DNA from: Myrica gale
Lineage: Eukaryota > Streptophyta > Magnoliopsida > Fagales > Myricaceae
Assembly: GCA_963930655.1 (NCBI GenBank)
Contig: OZ005609.1
Coordinates: 16,069,001-16,133,000, forward strand
DNA: 64,000 nucleotides
Reading direction: 5' to 3'
Part shown: in pieces, positions 32,501 to 41,988 of the stretch
Position numbering within the stretch: position 1 is the stretch's first letter
Layout: each line of letters begins with the position of its first letter
Translations under genes and position numbers: made by a program
The notes under the pieces: model-generated
The model's input: the letters and a program-made list of their open reading frames with translations, nothing else
Database searches by the model: none
Told to the model about the DNA's origin: nothing

Positions 32501-35500
32501 GAGCAAACCCATAAGTCTCAAGCGAAAGTGCATCGGGCAGAAAACCTTTACCATTTCATGAGTAGCCCTCAAAATATTAAATGGTGATTTATTGGGAAAC
32601 GACAAAGCTGTCCCCTCGTTTGCATTGCTCTTCCCTTTCTCCACACGTGACCACCCTTTGCCTCCAGCAAATGGAACATCACTTCGAGCATGGGAAACAG
32701 CCTGCTCGTGGACAGCCCTTGTCGACCTAAACTTTACAGCTTCCGCGAAAGAAACCCCCTCTCTACACCCTATTGCACCGGCAGAACCATTACTATTCCC
32801 TACCTACCCAAGGTGATCAACCACCCCCTGGAAACACTCGGCCATAGCCATCCAGCCAGCTCCCACTCTACCTTCGGGGACCATGACAACCGCTCTCCGG
32901 CGTCCTTCTCTGAACTCGATCACGGCAACGTATCTTCCCGACTTGTTAGCACATCGTTGAGCCAGAAATGCCCTAGAGCCTTCATTGAATCTCAAAACAA
33001 CATCTTGATCAGCAGCTGCTCCCAAAAGCTTGCTGGCTAAGTTAACTAACCAGACAACCCCATATCTCCCAAGCGAGATAGCACTATGAGATTTACGACT
33101 TCACTCCGACCATCTAACAACTCTTCTATCACTAACAGTCACCTGAAAATCCTTAGCTTCAACTCGAAAACACCTGTCGAAACCCATCCTTAATCTTGTA
33201 GCAAAACTACCAACAAATCAAGATCCATGACTACTAAAAAGAGAAGACAAAAGAAGAGAGCGAAGGAGGATTCTAGAGAGAAGAGAGAGCTTCTCTCTCT
33301 ACAAAAAATGACAGACACCCAATGCTTTCAAAAGCTTCTATTTAGTTTTGTTGCTACAGGAAGCTTCCCAATGAGCAGTATTTGTATTCAGTTTTTAGGT
33401 TTGTTCATTAACCTTTTGTTTTTCCTATAGAAAATAAAAAGATTGGGATATTGTTCAAAAGTTGAGCTGCGTTTTATTTGTCACCATGCTTTATGAGCAG
33501 ATGTTGGGTAAAAGTAGTCTATCAGTCACAGAATGTAATCAATTGTTTATTCAGTTAATAATATATTAAGCAGGCTTGTAGAACCTGCTGCATATAGTTA
33601 TCAAACTCTTCTTCATCTTTAAGGGCCATGTTCCTCTATTGTTGTAGGTCTTAAAAGTTGTATGAGAAGAGGATATTCGTTCATAGAAGGTGTTCAAGAA
33701 CTGCTTCATGCTTTAAAAGAAAAGAACTATGAAATTCATGCTTTCACAAACTACCCAATCTGGTGCGTTAAGGATTTTTCTGTAGTGATCTTATATCCAT
33801 TGAAGTGGCATATCCTTTCAAGCATTTGGTTTTGTAGGTACAAACTGATCGAGAACAAGCTAAAAATTTCAAGATATTTATCCTGGACGTTTTGTTCATG
33901 TATAAATGGTATGTTGAGTGGTTGGTCTCTCTCTCTCTATCTTAGTGTTTGTGTGCACGTGCACTCATATGCATGGGCTGCACAAGTGAATATTTCCATG
34001 ACTTGCTGAGAATGGTCCTATCTTACCGTATAATTCAGGAAAAAGGAAGCCTGATCCTAATTTCTATTTGGAAGCTTTGAGCCATCTTAAAGTTGATGCA
34101 GCAAACTGTATCTTCATCGATGACAGGTTGTATTCTTTTCTTTTCTCAATGTTAGACTATTTTTGTCATGGGATAATTTAAGTTATATATGTAAAAGGAC
34201 CTTTGGATACATTAGATAAGTGTTTATTTGTGGAAATATTGGGGTTTTGGAAATTTTGGGTATTGAGGTTTGTGAATAGTATAATATTCAATTGAATAGT
34301 ATAATATTATTTTATAATTTAATGAGGAGAGAAAGATTATTTTATGATTGTTTAGAAATATTGAGGGGTGGAATAATTGGGAAACAAACGCCCCCTAGAT
34401 AGACTAGAGATTTGCCCAATTTAGTTTTCTTATTTCAGCATGGTGTACAATTACATGGTTTGGGCTGGGGGTTGCTATAGTTTAGCTGACTGACATCCAT
34501 CATGGGGCATTCAGGTGTAAACCATTTTACAATTGTCTCTTATCTGAACCCGTGGTTTTTACTCCCTGAATACATATGTAGCCACATTGCTGGATATTTT
34601 GCTTAGCATCAAATGGTCTGCATGAATTTCGTTGTCTGTTTGCAGAGAAATTGATGTTCAGAATCAAAATTCTGGGTCTTTCTCATGCATGAAATCGATG
34701 CATACTATGAGTCTTGTTAATGGTGAAAAACTCAGAGAATTTGACTGAATTTGACTTTGCGTCAACTTGCCTTTATTGAATCTACCATGCAGTATTTATA
34801 CAAGGGAATTACGTAAGTATAAGCTGTACATCTAAGTAACAGAATGAAAAACAAACTAACTACTCGAGAATAGTCTGGAACTTTTGTAAGTTTGTTAGGA
34901 CTACAAGTCGTTTAGCTGTAAGTAGCTGAGTCTTGAACTACAAGCCGTTAATCTTCAAGTCTGCAAGTATATTCATCACCCCCCCCCTCAAGATGGTGTG
35001 TGAAGATCAAGCACACCCATCTTGGAAAGGAGAAGACGAAACTGACTGATACCAAGCTGTTTGGTGAAGACATCACTAAGCTGGTGAAAAGTGGAGATGT
35101 GCATAGGAAGAATAAGCTTGCTCTGTATTTTCTCCCGAACAAAATGACAATCTAAATCAATATGCTTAGTTCTCTCATGAAATGTAGGATTGGCAGCAAT
35201 ATGAAGAGCTGCTTGGTTGTCACAGAATAGCAGAGCAGGCTTGGTATGAGATACACGAAAATCAGCCAACAAATAAACTAACCATTGCAGTTCACAACAA
35301 GTAGTTGCCATGGCTCTATATTCTGATTCAGCAGAGGATCGAGAGACTGTAGTTTGCTTCTTGCAGCGCCAAGAAATAAGAGAAGACCCAAGAAAAATAC
35401 AAAATCCCGTAAGTGATTTTCTGGTGTCAGGGCATCCTGCCCAATCAGAATCACAAAATCCCTTTAGTTGCAAATCAGATGTTGAAGAGTAAAGAAGTCC

Positions 35501-38500
35501 CTGGCCTGGACATGATTTGAGATAACGAAGTACCCTGTGGCAGGCAGCAAGATGAAGAGTAGTAGGTTTATCCATAAATTGAGTCAAAATATGGACTGAG
35601 TGAGAGAGATCAGGCCGAGTCAAAGTGAGATACAAAAGTTTGCCAACTAATCTGCGATAAGAAGTAGCATCAGGCAGTGGATCCCCATCATCAATAGAGA
35701 GTTTGAGATGCTGTTCTATGGGAGTGGGAGCAGGTTTACAGCCAAGAAAACCAAATTCTTCAAGTAAATCTAGAACATATTTTCGTTGGCATATAGAAAT
35801 CCCCTTGGAAGATCTAGCAATTTCTATACCAAGAAAATATTTTGGAGTACCAAGATCTTTTATCTTGAAAGTCTGATGTAACAAAGATTTGATGGTGGTG
35901 ATGGAATCCAAATCAGTGCTAGCAAGTAAGATGTCATCCACATATACAAGTAAAGCCATGAAATGAGAACCATCAACTTTGATAAAAAGAGAGTAATCAG
36001 ACCGGCATTGCTCAAAACCATGAGAAATAAGAAATGAGGATAATTTTGAAAACCACTGACGAGAGGCCTGTTTAAGGCCGTAGAGTGATTTCTGTAACTT
36101 GCAAACTTGAGAAGAAGAGGCAGAGATATATCCTGGAGGTATTTCCATATAGACTTCCTCGGGTAAATCACCATGTAAGAAGGCATTGTTGATGTCTAAT
36201 TGAGATAAACACCAAGAATTGGCAGCAGCTAGAGCAAGTAAAACACGCACAGATGTTAGTTTAGCTACTGGAGAAAATGTGTCAACATAATCTAATCCTT
36301 CAATCTGTGTATACCCTTTGGCCACAAGCCTTGCTTTGTATCTTTCAACACTGCCATCTTGCTTGTATTTAATACGGTAAACCCACTTGCATCCAATAGC
36401 AAGTTTTCCAGGAGGTAAATCCATCAAGGTCCAAGTGTGAGTATCCTCAAGAGCCCTTAATTCAGTTTGCATTGCATCACACCATTTAGGATTTTTAGAA
36501 GCTTGAGCAAAAGATTTTGGTTCAGATTCAGTACAAATAGAAAGGATAAAATGTCTATGAGAAGGGGAAAAATTACTGTAAGAAAGAACATGAGAAAGAG
36601 AGTGTTGTTTGCCTGGTTGAAGTGGTAAGAGTGGAGGACTGTTGTGAGAAGATAACAAGTTGCAATGATAGTCCTTTAAGTAGGATAACCCCCAAGGGTT
36701 TGGTGTGGTGGTAAGGCTTCGCCTTGGGTTCTAACATGTCCCAAGTTCGAGCCCCAACATCCCCATTATCGCCCTTGACTTATCTGCTCCCTGGGTTGTG
36801 GGGTCGGTCCAGTGGGCCGGGGTTTGTACTTCAGGGTTGGGCCAAAAGGGTCCGGCTTTGGGGAATTTCCTCGTCATCAAAAAAAAAAAGTAGGATGGAG
36901 GCTGTCTACTCCTAGATGATCTACGAGGAGGAGTAGCAGGAAATGAATTAGAAGGAGAAGAAGAATGCAAGTCTGTAGATGATGGAGAAAAATCTGTGAA
37001 GGTGGAAGTGATAGGTAAAGAGAGATTATCTGGGGAAGAAATATCTGAAGATGGTGGATCAGTGTGATAAGGGAAGATGGTTTCATAGAAAACAACATCC
37101 CGAGAGTAAAAAAGAGAATGAGATTGAAGATCATAGAGTTTATAGGCTTTAACTCCAGGAGGATATCCAAGAAATAAGCATTGTCTAGCTCTAGAATCGA
37201 ATTTATGTCTGTTATGAGCAAGTGTTGCAGCATAACAGAGGCAACCAAAAATTCTAAAATGGGAATATGTAGGGATTTTATTGAATAAGCATTCAAAAGG
37301 AGAACGATTATGAAGTAAGGGAGTAGGTATACAGTTGATGATATATGTGGCAGTAAGAATACATTCCCCCCAAAACTTTAAAGGTAAATGAGCTTGAAAT
37401 CTTAATGCCCGAGCAACATTAAGAAGATGCCTATGCTTGCGTTCAACAACTCCATTTTGCTGTGGAGTTGCAACACAACTAGATTGATGTATGATACCTT
37501 TAGAGGAGTAAAAGGAGGGGTTGGAAAACTCAGCACCATTATCAGACCTAAGAATTTGGACTGTGGTATGAAACTGAGTTTGAACATATTGGACAAAAGA
37601 AGTAAGATGTTTTCGAGTATCAGATTTATGTTGCATCAAGAAAACCCAAGTACACTTTGAAAAGTCATCTACTAGGGTTAAAAAGTATTTGGAACCATTT
37701 AAAGATGGTGTAGAAACTGGTCCCCATATATCACAATGGAGAAGCTCGAAAATTTTCTTAGAGGAAGATAAACTCAGAGAGAATGGTAATCTGTGTTGCT
37801 TGGCATAGTGACAGGAACTACAATGGATTTTATTTGAATGGATAAAAGGAAAAGTATGATGCAACATAGTAATCCTATCTGTTGAAGCATGTCCTAAACG
37901 GCAATGCCACAAATCAACAGTGGATGTCTTATTGAAATTGAGAGTAACATTGCAAACATTAGCAGAAATGGAATTGAAGGTTGAAAAATTATGATAAGGA
38001 GGCTGTACAAAGTGATACAGACCTTTCCTTGCTTCACACAATCCAATCATCTTCCATGAGGATTGGTCCTGGATAATACAAAATCTAGAAATCATTAGGA
38101 GACAATAAGAATTGGATTTTGTCAACTGACTAACAGAAATCAGGTTGAATTGAAAAGATGGAACACATAAGACTTGATGTAAGTGAAGAGAATCGGTGAG
38201 TTGAACAGAGCCTATATGACTAACCAAGACAGAATTGCCATTAGGTAACTGTACTGAGGTATTTAGGACAGAAATGTTAGAAGTATATAATGATGGTGAA
38301 CAGATAATATGATCTGTTGCACCAGAATCTAAAATCCATGAAGCAGAGGATGATGTGATAGAACAAATGGTGTGTATACCTGCAGAACATGATAAAGAGT
38401 CTCCGGAAGATACATGCACTACATTTGCTTGATGTGTATTTTGATTGGCAGAAGGGGAGTCATCATGTGTCTGAAGAAGCTGAAGCAGCTTTTCACATTG

Positions 38501-40124
38501 TTCACGAGAGAAAGGAAAAGAAGACTGCCCTGGATCATCACCAGTAGTTGAGGATGTTTCTGACAGATAACCAGAAACTTGATGTGCAGAGGAACTTGAA
38601 ATATGCTGCGATTTTCCATGCTTATATCCGGGAGGATATCCATGGAGCTTGTAGCACTTGTCAACAATATGGCCTGTCATTCCACAATGACTGCAAATTG
38701 GCCGATCTCGTTTTTGATAAGGCTGTTGCTGATGACTACGATACTGAGAAGCTGATCGACTGAGCATAGCTGAAGCATCGAGTACAGTTTCTGGAGGAAA
38801 AGAAAGACCTTTCTGCCTCTCTTGGCTTAGCACCATGACATACACCTTGTTAAGAGCAGGTAAAGGATCTAACATAAGAATCTGCTCTCGTGAAGCAGAA
38901 TAGGAATCATTGAGACCATTCAAGAACTGAATCACTTGTTCTTGATGATGATATTCCATCAGCGTTTTGATAACACCACAGCTACATGCAGGATCACATC
39001 TGCACACTGGCTGAGGTTTGAAGTTCATGAGCTCATCCCATAGGCTCTTTAATTTTGTAAAATATGTATGAACACTCATCTGGCCTTGATGCAGAGAAGA
39101 AATTGAGCGTTGCAAATGAAAGATTCTTGGCCCGTTACTCTGAGAATACCTTTCTTTCAATTCATCCCATAATTCTTTGGCTGAATCAATATAAAGCACA
39201 CTACTGGCTATTTCTTTAGACAGAGAATTACAGATCCATGAAAGAACTATCATGTTACATCTGTTCCAATGCACAAACATTGCATTTGACGGCAGAGGCT
39301 TCAGCATCACACCAGTGACAAAGCCTAATTTGTTCTTCACATTCAACGCAATTGTCATTGCTCGCTTCCAGGAGTTGTAGTTTTCTCCAGTTAATGGTTG
39401 AGAAACTAGGATACTGGAAGAATTGTCTGCACTATGTAAGTAGTAAGGGTTTGTGGGATCATCAATCATGCGGTTGTTTGTCATTTTGGCTAAAAAAAAT
39501 GCAAAGATGCGGAAGGTTTTAGGTTTGCTCTGATAACATGTTAATGGTGAAAAACTCAGAGAATTTGACTGAATTTGACTTTGCGTCAACTTGCCTTTAT
39601 TGAATCTACCATGCAGTATTTATACAAGGGAATTACGTAAGTATAAGCTGTACATCTAAGTAACAGAATGAAAAACAAACTAACTACTCGAGAATAGTCT
39701 GGAACTTTTGTAAGTTTGTTAGGACTACAAGTCGTTTAGCTGTAAGTAGCTGAGTCTTGAACTACAAGCCGTTAATCTTCAAGTCTGCAAGTCTGTAAGT
39801 ATATTCATCAAGTCTTGCCCACAAATCTATTGTTTTGCCTCTCGTTACTTCAACCAATGCAATTCTATGGTAATCTTTAATGCTATCTATCGCACAGAAG
39901 GGTTGGATATGAAATGAAAAATGTGGTTTTTTTTTTTTTTATCAAATTATGGGTTCCATTACAGGTTGAGAAATGTAGAAGCTGCCACAGAAGTTGGCAT
40001 CGTTGGTCTACATTTCAAGAATGCAGATTTACTGCTTCAAGAGCTATCGTCGATGGAGATTGACATTTCAATAGATGACCAACGTCAGGACCAAGCCAAG
40101 TTAGCAAAGGAACACTCTTCTTGA
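20541..40124 (+). CDS. FHY1: FMN hydrolase, HAD superfamily, plastid-targeted
   Basis: Coding exons: 20541-20791, 21629-21704, 29764-29815, 33648-33762, 33838-33908, 34039-34126, 39965-40124, all GT-AG, giving 270 residues. The family dephosphorylates FMN to riboflavin in plastids. Residues 1 to about 57 are a predicted transit peptide with a (PY)5 run at 23-32 from a CCCATA repeat. HAD motif I lies at 65-69 (DIMGT), motif II at T160 (HAFTNYP), motif III lysine in KRKPDP (190-195), and motif IV is FIDD (214-217). The plant family block [13 protein letters not shown] and LSWTFCSCI are conserved. The start MALRF is chosen because it opens a transit-like peptide; an in-frame ATG upstream (20463) would add 26 residues. 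Odd: the second motif I aspartate is Gly68. Introns 2, 3 and 6 swell the gene to 19.6 kb with LINEs, a half-LINE and a copia element. Confidence 0.92.
20604..20640 (+). repeat. (CCCATA)n hexanucleotide repeat inside FHY1 exon 1
   Basis: About five units of CCCATA, the last with one change, encode alternating proline and tyrosine in the predicted transit peptide. Length change by whole units keeps frame. Confidence 0.9.
21423..21524. repeat. Two-copy direct repeat, 68-bp period
   Basis: Two identical stretches of about 34 bp, both opening with taaggaaagttcttttaatt, begin at 21423 and 21491. A recent local duplication in FHY1 intron 1. Confidence 0.85.
22285..22740 (+). mobile_element. LINE-A, left part (reverse transcriptase C-terminal / zf-RVT region)
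   Basis: The + strand gives [34 protein letters not shown], and then [15 protein letters not shown], the zf-RVT region downstream of plant LINE reverse transcriptase, with stops and frame changes. Just after WEATRAG it is cut by the poly(T) end of LINE-B. Its continuation is at 28715-29080. 5'-truncated LINE in FHY1 intron 2. Confidence 0.8.
22815..26161 (-). pseudogene. LINE-B ORF2 (endonuclease - reverse transcriptase - zf-RVT)
   Basis: The start [15 protein letters not shown] is the classic APE-type endonuclease opening, with SWNVRGLN motif. IGGDFNVS and YSDHFPI (25490-25760) are further endonuclease motifs. In the reverse transcriptase, [28 protein letters not shown] and GLKINLMKS are present, but the stretch between SYLLFA and the next block is shortened, so the catalytic FADD pair is missing (about 24370). 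Downstream GVRLIKSTL-like and [20 protein letters not shown] blocks mark the thumb and zf-RVT. Several stops and frame changes, so not functional. Confidence 0.85.
26162..28389 (-). pseudogene. LINE-B ORF1 remnant
   Basis: At the N-terminal end the - strand gives [16 protein letters not shown] and [19 protein letters not shown], which match in order the half-LINE ORF1 at 31218-33190 ([34 protein letters not shown]). The rest is low-complexity, rich in Gly, Ser and Pro, and broken into several frames. This is a plant LINE ORF1 with an N-terminal nucleic-acid-binding-like domain. It ends just upstream of ORF2. Confidence 0.7.
28397..28450 (+). other. Short copia reverse-transcriptase-like segment
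   Basis: The + strand encodes [15 protein letters not shown], almost the invariant copia reverse transcriptase motif. Nothing else of a copia element adjoins it. It lies between the 5' end of LINE-B and the resumption of LINE-A, so it looks like a fragment captured during insertion or recombination. Fossil. Confidence 0.5.
28715..29080 (+). mobile_element. LINE-A, right part with poly(A) tail
   Basis: The + strand continues the zf-RVT region ([32 protein letters not shown]) and ends after a stop with an A-rich tail near 29070-29079. It shares with the LINE at 54096 the order WKRKFNN.LAL.VW and W.LWRER.ERCFE. Same orientation and matching position to the fragment at 22285-22740, so LINE-B and the small copia-like piece split it. 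Confidence 0.8.
30139..30175. repeat. Homopolymer T then 12-bp G run
   Basis: A T run is followed by twelve G and then agggagtggg. Low complexity, in FHY1 intron 3. It could form a G-rich structure, but there is no other support for a function. Confidence 0.8.
31027..33337 (-). mobile_element. Half-LINE: ORF1-only LINE derivative with poly(A) tail
   Basis: Flanked by a perfect 12-bp target duplication, ctatttagtttt, at 31015-31026 and 33338-33349. Its 3' end on the - strand is A-rich (31027-31040), and its body is a single ORF1-like region without any endonuclease or reverse transcriptase. Size is about 2.3 kb. It therefore looks like a complete insertion of an ORF2-less element, comparable with mammalian HAL1, moved in trans by a full LINE such as LINE-B, whose ORF1 it resembles. 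It lies antisense in FHY1 intron 3. Confidence 0.8.
31218..33190 (-). pseudogene. Half-LINE ORF1
   Basis: Begins [20 protein letters not shown] at 33190 (an upstream in-frame extension GSFATRLR is possible). [20 protein letters not shown] and [20 protein letters not shown] follow, then a long Gly/Ser/Leu-rich tail and a basic C-terminus ([20 protein letters not shown]). Two or more in-frame stops, in the N-terminal third, make it non-functional now. No zinc knuckle is seen. Confidence 0.7.
34194..34396. mobile_element. Possible short MITE in FHY1 intron 6
   Basis: AT-rich segment of about 200 bp with ends aaggacctttggatac and, inverted, agggggcgtttgtttcc, of the type common in plant MITEs that begin with GGGCGTTTG. 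Inverted repeats are imperfect and the target duplication is not clear. Confidence 0.35.
34715..34978 (-). repeat. Copia-1 LTR, downstream copy (element orientation)
   Basis: 264 bp, opening tgttaatggtgaaaaactca on the + strand and closing attcatca. Matches the right LTR without a substitution that I could see. Confidence 0.95.
36687..36887 (+). mobile_element. tRNA-derived SINE inserted in Copia-1
   Basis: About 200 bp flanked by the 9-bp direct repeat aagtaggat (36678-36686 and 36888-36896). An A-box-like TGGTGTGGTGG and a B-box-like AAGTTCGAGCCC near the left end give a pol III promoter of tRNA origin. The right end is an A tail. No protein. It sits in opposite orientation to the copia element and postdates it. 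Confidence 0.9.
39539..39810 (-). repeat. Copia-1 LTR, upstream copy (element orientation)
   Basis: 272 bp, the same sequence as the left LTR plus an 8-bp tandem step near the end (tctgcaag / tctgtaag). Confidence 0.95.
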
Positions 40125-41004
40125 TTTTCAAGTTCTCTCAACTCAAAGCAATATTTATTACAAATGTCTGGGGGCTGATGATCTATGAAGAGATAAGAAT
40201 AACGGGTACTAATTCTTGTGAAATCGATAGTGGAATCGTATCCTTTCTTTTGGAGGCGTTATGCGAAGGGGAAGTTTGAGGAGGGATACATAGATTTTTT
40301 TTTTCATCTAAACCATTTGAAATATATTTTTCATTTATTATTCATTTGTATTCATGAGATGGCAGATTAAAATTGTTGTTATTGTAATGATCAACTTTTC
40401 GAAAATCTCATTGTACGTGAGCTATAGTTCTATGAAGTTACAAAAATAAATTGTTTGTTATTTATGTTGTCAAATTGTGGAGTGGAACATTTTTCAGGCA
40501 TTTTGAGAAAAACATGCAACTAGAATTCCATACTCTTATTTAAGCGAAGTGAAAACAAATACGACCTTTGTCGTCTAATAGAACAAAAACTAATACATCG
40601 ATTGAGTCGGTCAAAGATCAAAGCAGTTTATCAAAGTGCTTCTCTGATTGCTCAAGACAATTGATACGGAGCAGAGGGACAGCAATCCGCTTCTCCTCGG
40701 GGGAGGAGGAAGCGCAGCCAAAGGAGGGGCATTTGAGTCAATTTTTATAACTTTATTTAGAAAAGATTATTTTTTATTTTTAAAAATTTTTCATGGTTTT
40801 AGTAATTTTGTCAAAGGGGAGCATTTTGTTTTGATTTAAAGGCTAAATTAGATGGAAGGCATGACTGATGTCTTTTAAAACTTATGGAGCGAAAAAACAT
40901 ATTAAAAAATTATGGAGTCTAATTTAATTTATATTTATAGATAGGGGCTTACTATAATGTTCCACTTTATAATTTGATTGGCCGAGTGATAAGTGAGATT
41001 TTTT
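40125..41004. other. FHY1 3' flank, no gene seen
   Basis: Holds the FHY1 3' UTR (candidate AATAAA-like signal near 40446) and AT-rich intergenic DNA. Short open frames at 40568-40839 have no recognisable domain. Confidence 0.4.
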
Positions 41005-41009
41005 TAAAA

Positions 41010-41220
41010 AAAAAAAGCAAATTACAATTTTTTCCCTCAAACTAACATCTCATTCTCAAATGCCTCAACAAATTTTTACTCTTTAAAATTCATTCCCTAA
41101 ACTATGTTTCTCGTTGCGATTTCATCTTTCAATCTGCTGAAGCCGTTATGTAAAATAGTATTCGTTCCAAGTAAATGATATGTGACCTTCTCCTTACCTA
41201 AAAAACTAAATTTAATCACC
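41010..41220. repeat. Outer fold-back element, left arm
   Basis: Phrases attacaattttttccctcaaac and tttctcgttgcgatttcat return inverted at about 47970-48110. Same family as the inner arms at 41250 and 46700. Likely a Mutator-type MITE; its target duplication was not found. Confidence 0.6.
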
Positions 41221-41249
41221 TCGATTCTAAGTGAGTCATCTTTTTTTAG

Positions 41250-41651
41250 GGTAAACTACAATTTGTCCCCTCAAACTACCACTCTAAGTCTCAAGTACCG
41301 TCACAAATTTTAACTCGTTACAATTCACCTTCTCAAAGTATGCTTCTCGTTGCGATTCTATCCTCCAATCCACTAGAGTCGTTATGTCAAATGATTTTTG
41401 TTCCATGTAAACAGAACTTAAAACCTCCTCCTTGTGTGATTATACAAAATTGAATCCATATGAGTGCTTCCCAGTTTTCTACGATGCTTTTCGCAATTTG
41501 TAGGCCTAAGAAACAATATGTAGCTAGTGAATTTTTCTTTATTAAAAAAAATAACTTGCTTAGAATCGATGTGGGCAAATTTGTCTTTTCACGTAAGAAG
41601 AAGGTCAAGTTTCATTCACGTTGGACAAAAATTGTTTGACATGACGGCTAG
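41250..41651. repeat. Inner fold-back element, left arm and middle
   Basis: Begins gggtaaactacaatttgtcc and includes tatgcttctcgttgcgattc; the mate lies inverted at about 46692-46815. The Copia-2 insertion at 41652 splits it. Confidence 0.65.
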
Positions 41652-41988
41652 TGTTAGCGTGACTTCAGCTCCCTCACATATGTCTCCAGCTCATAATGAC
41701 ACATCAAAGGAAAGAAATCAGACAGCCGCTCCAGCCAAAGATTCTGCACTTCTCGTAGGATTTAAATCTCATTGCAGCAAGAAAGGAAAGTCTGACAAGG
41801 AGGGAAAGTTGACTACACCAGCAAAGGAAATGGAAATCAATTCCATTTGACAATTATCTTGTATAATCCCATGACTCACGGACTTTACTTCTTTTTCTAT
41901 TCCTGCTGTATATAATTACTCTGTACCATCTTATGTAAGGTAATGACTTCAGTTACTCATTTTATTCAAGGCATACAACTTTCTTTCT
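41652..41988 (+). repeat. Copia-2 5' LTR
   Basis: 337 bp, opening tgttagcgtgacttcagctc, ending tttcttct-type sequence right before the primer site. Confidence 0.95.

Larger units (their letters stand above)
34715..39810 (-). mobile_element. Copia-1, young Ty1/copia LTR retrotransposon
   Basis: Flanked by a 5-bp target duplication agtct and bounded by LTRs with TG...CA ends. The primer site after the right LTR reads TGTTATCAGAGC on the - strand, like the initiator Met-tRNA type, and a C-run at 34979 is the polypurine tract seen from the + strand. In order on the - strand: gag with zinc knuckle ([20 protein letters not shown]), protease ([11 protein letters not shown]), integrase, reverse transcriptase ([28 protein letters not shown]), RNase H. 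It looks whole apart from a SINE inserted into pol. LTRs differ by no substitution, only an 8-bp length change, so it is very recent. It lies antisense in FHY1 intron 6. Confidence 0.97.

Noticed and set aside
31785-32561. Several open frames on both strands in the half-LINE
   Set aside because: They shadow ORF1 in GC-rich DNA; only the - strand frame at 31751-32644 matches the ORF1 path.
36690-36740. tRNA gene
   Set aside because: A-box and B-box are present but there is no full tRNA fold; with target duplication and A tail it is a SINE.
38548-38763. Short + strand frame in Copia-1
   Set aside because: It is the reverse of the gag zinc knuckle region.
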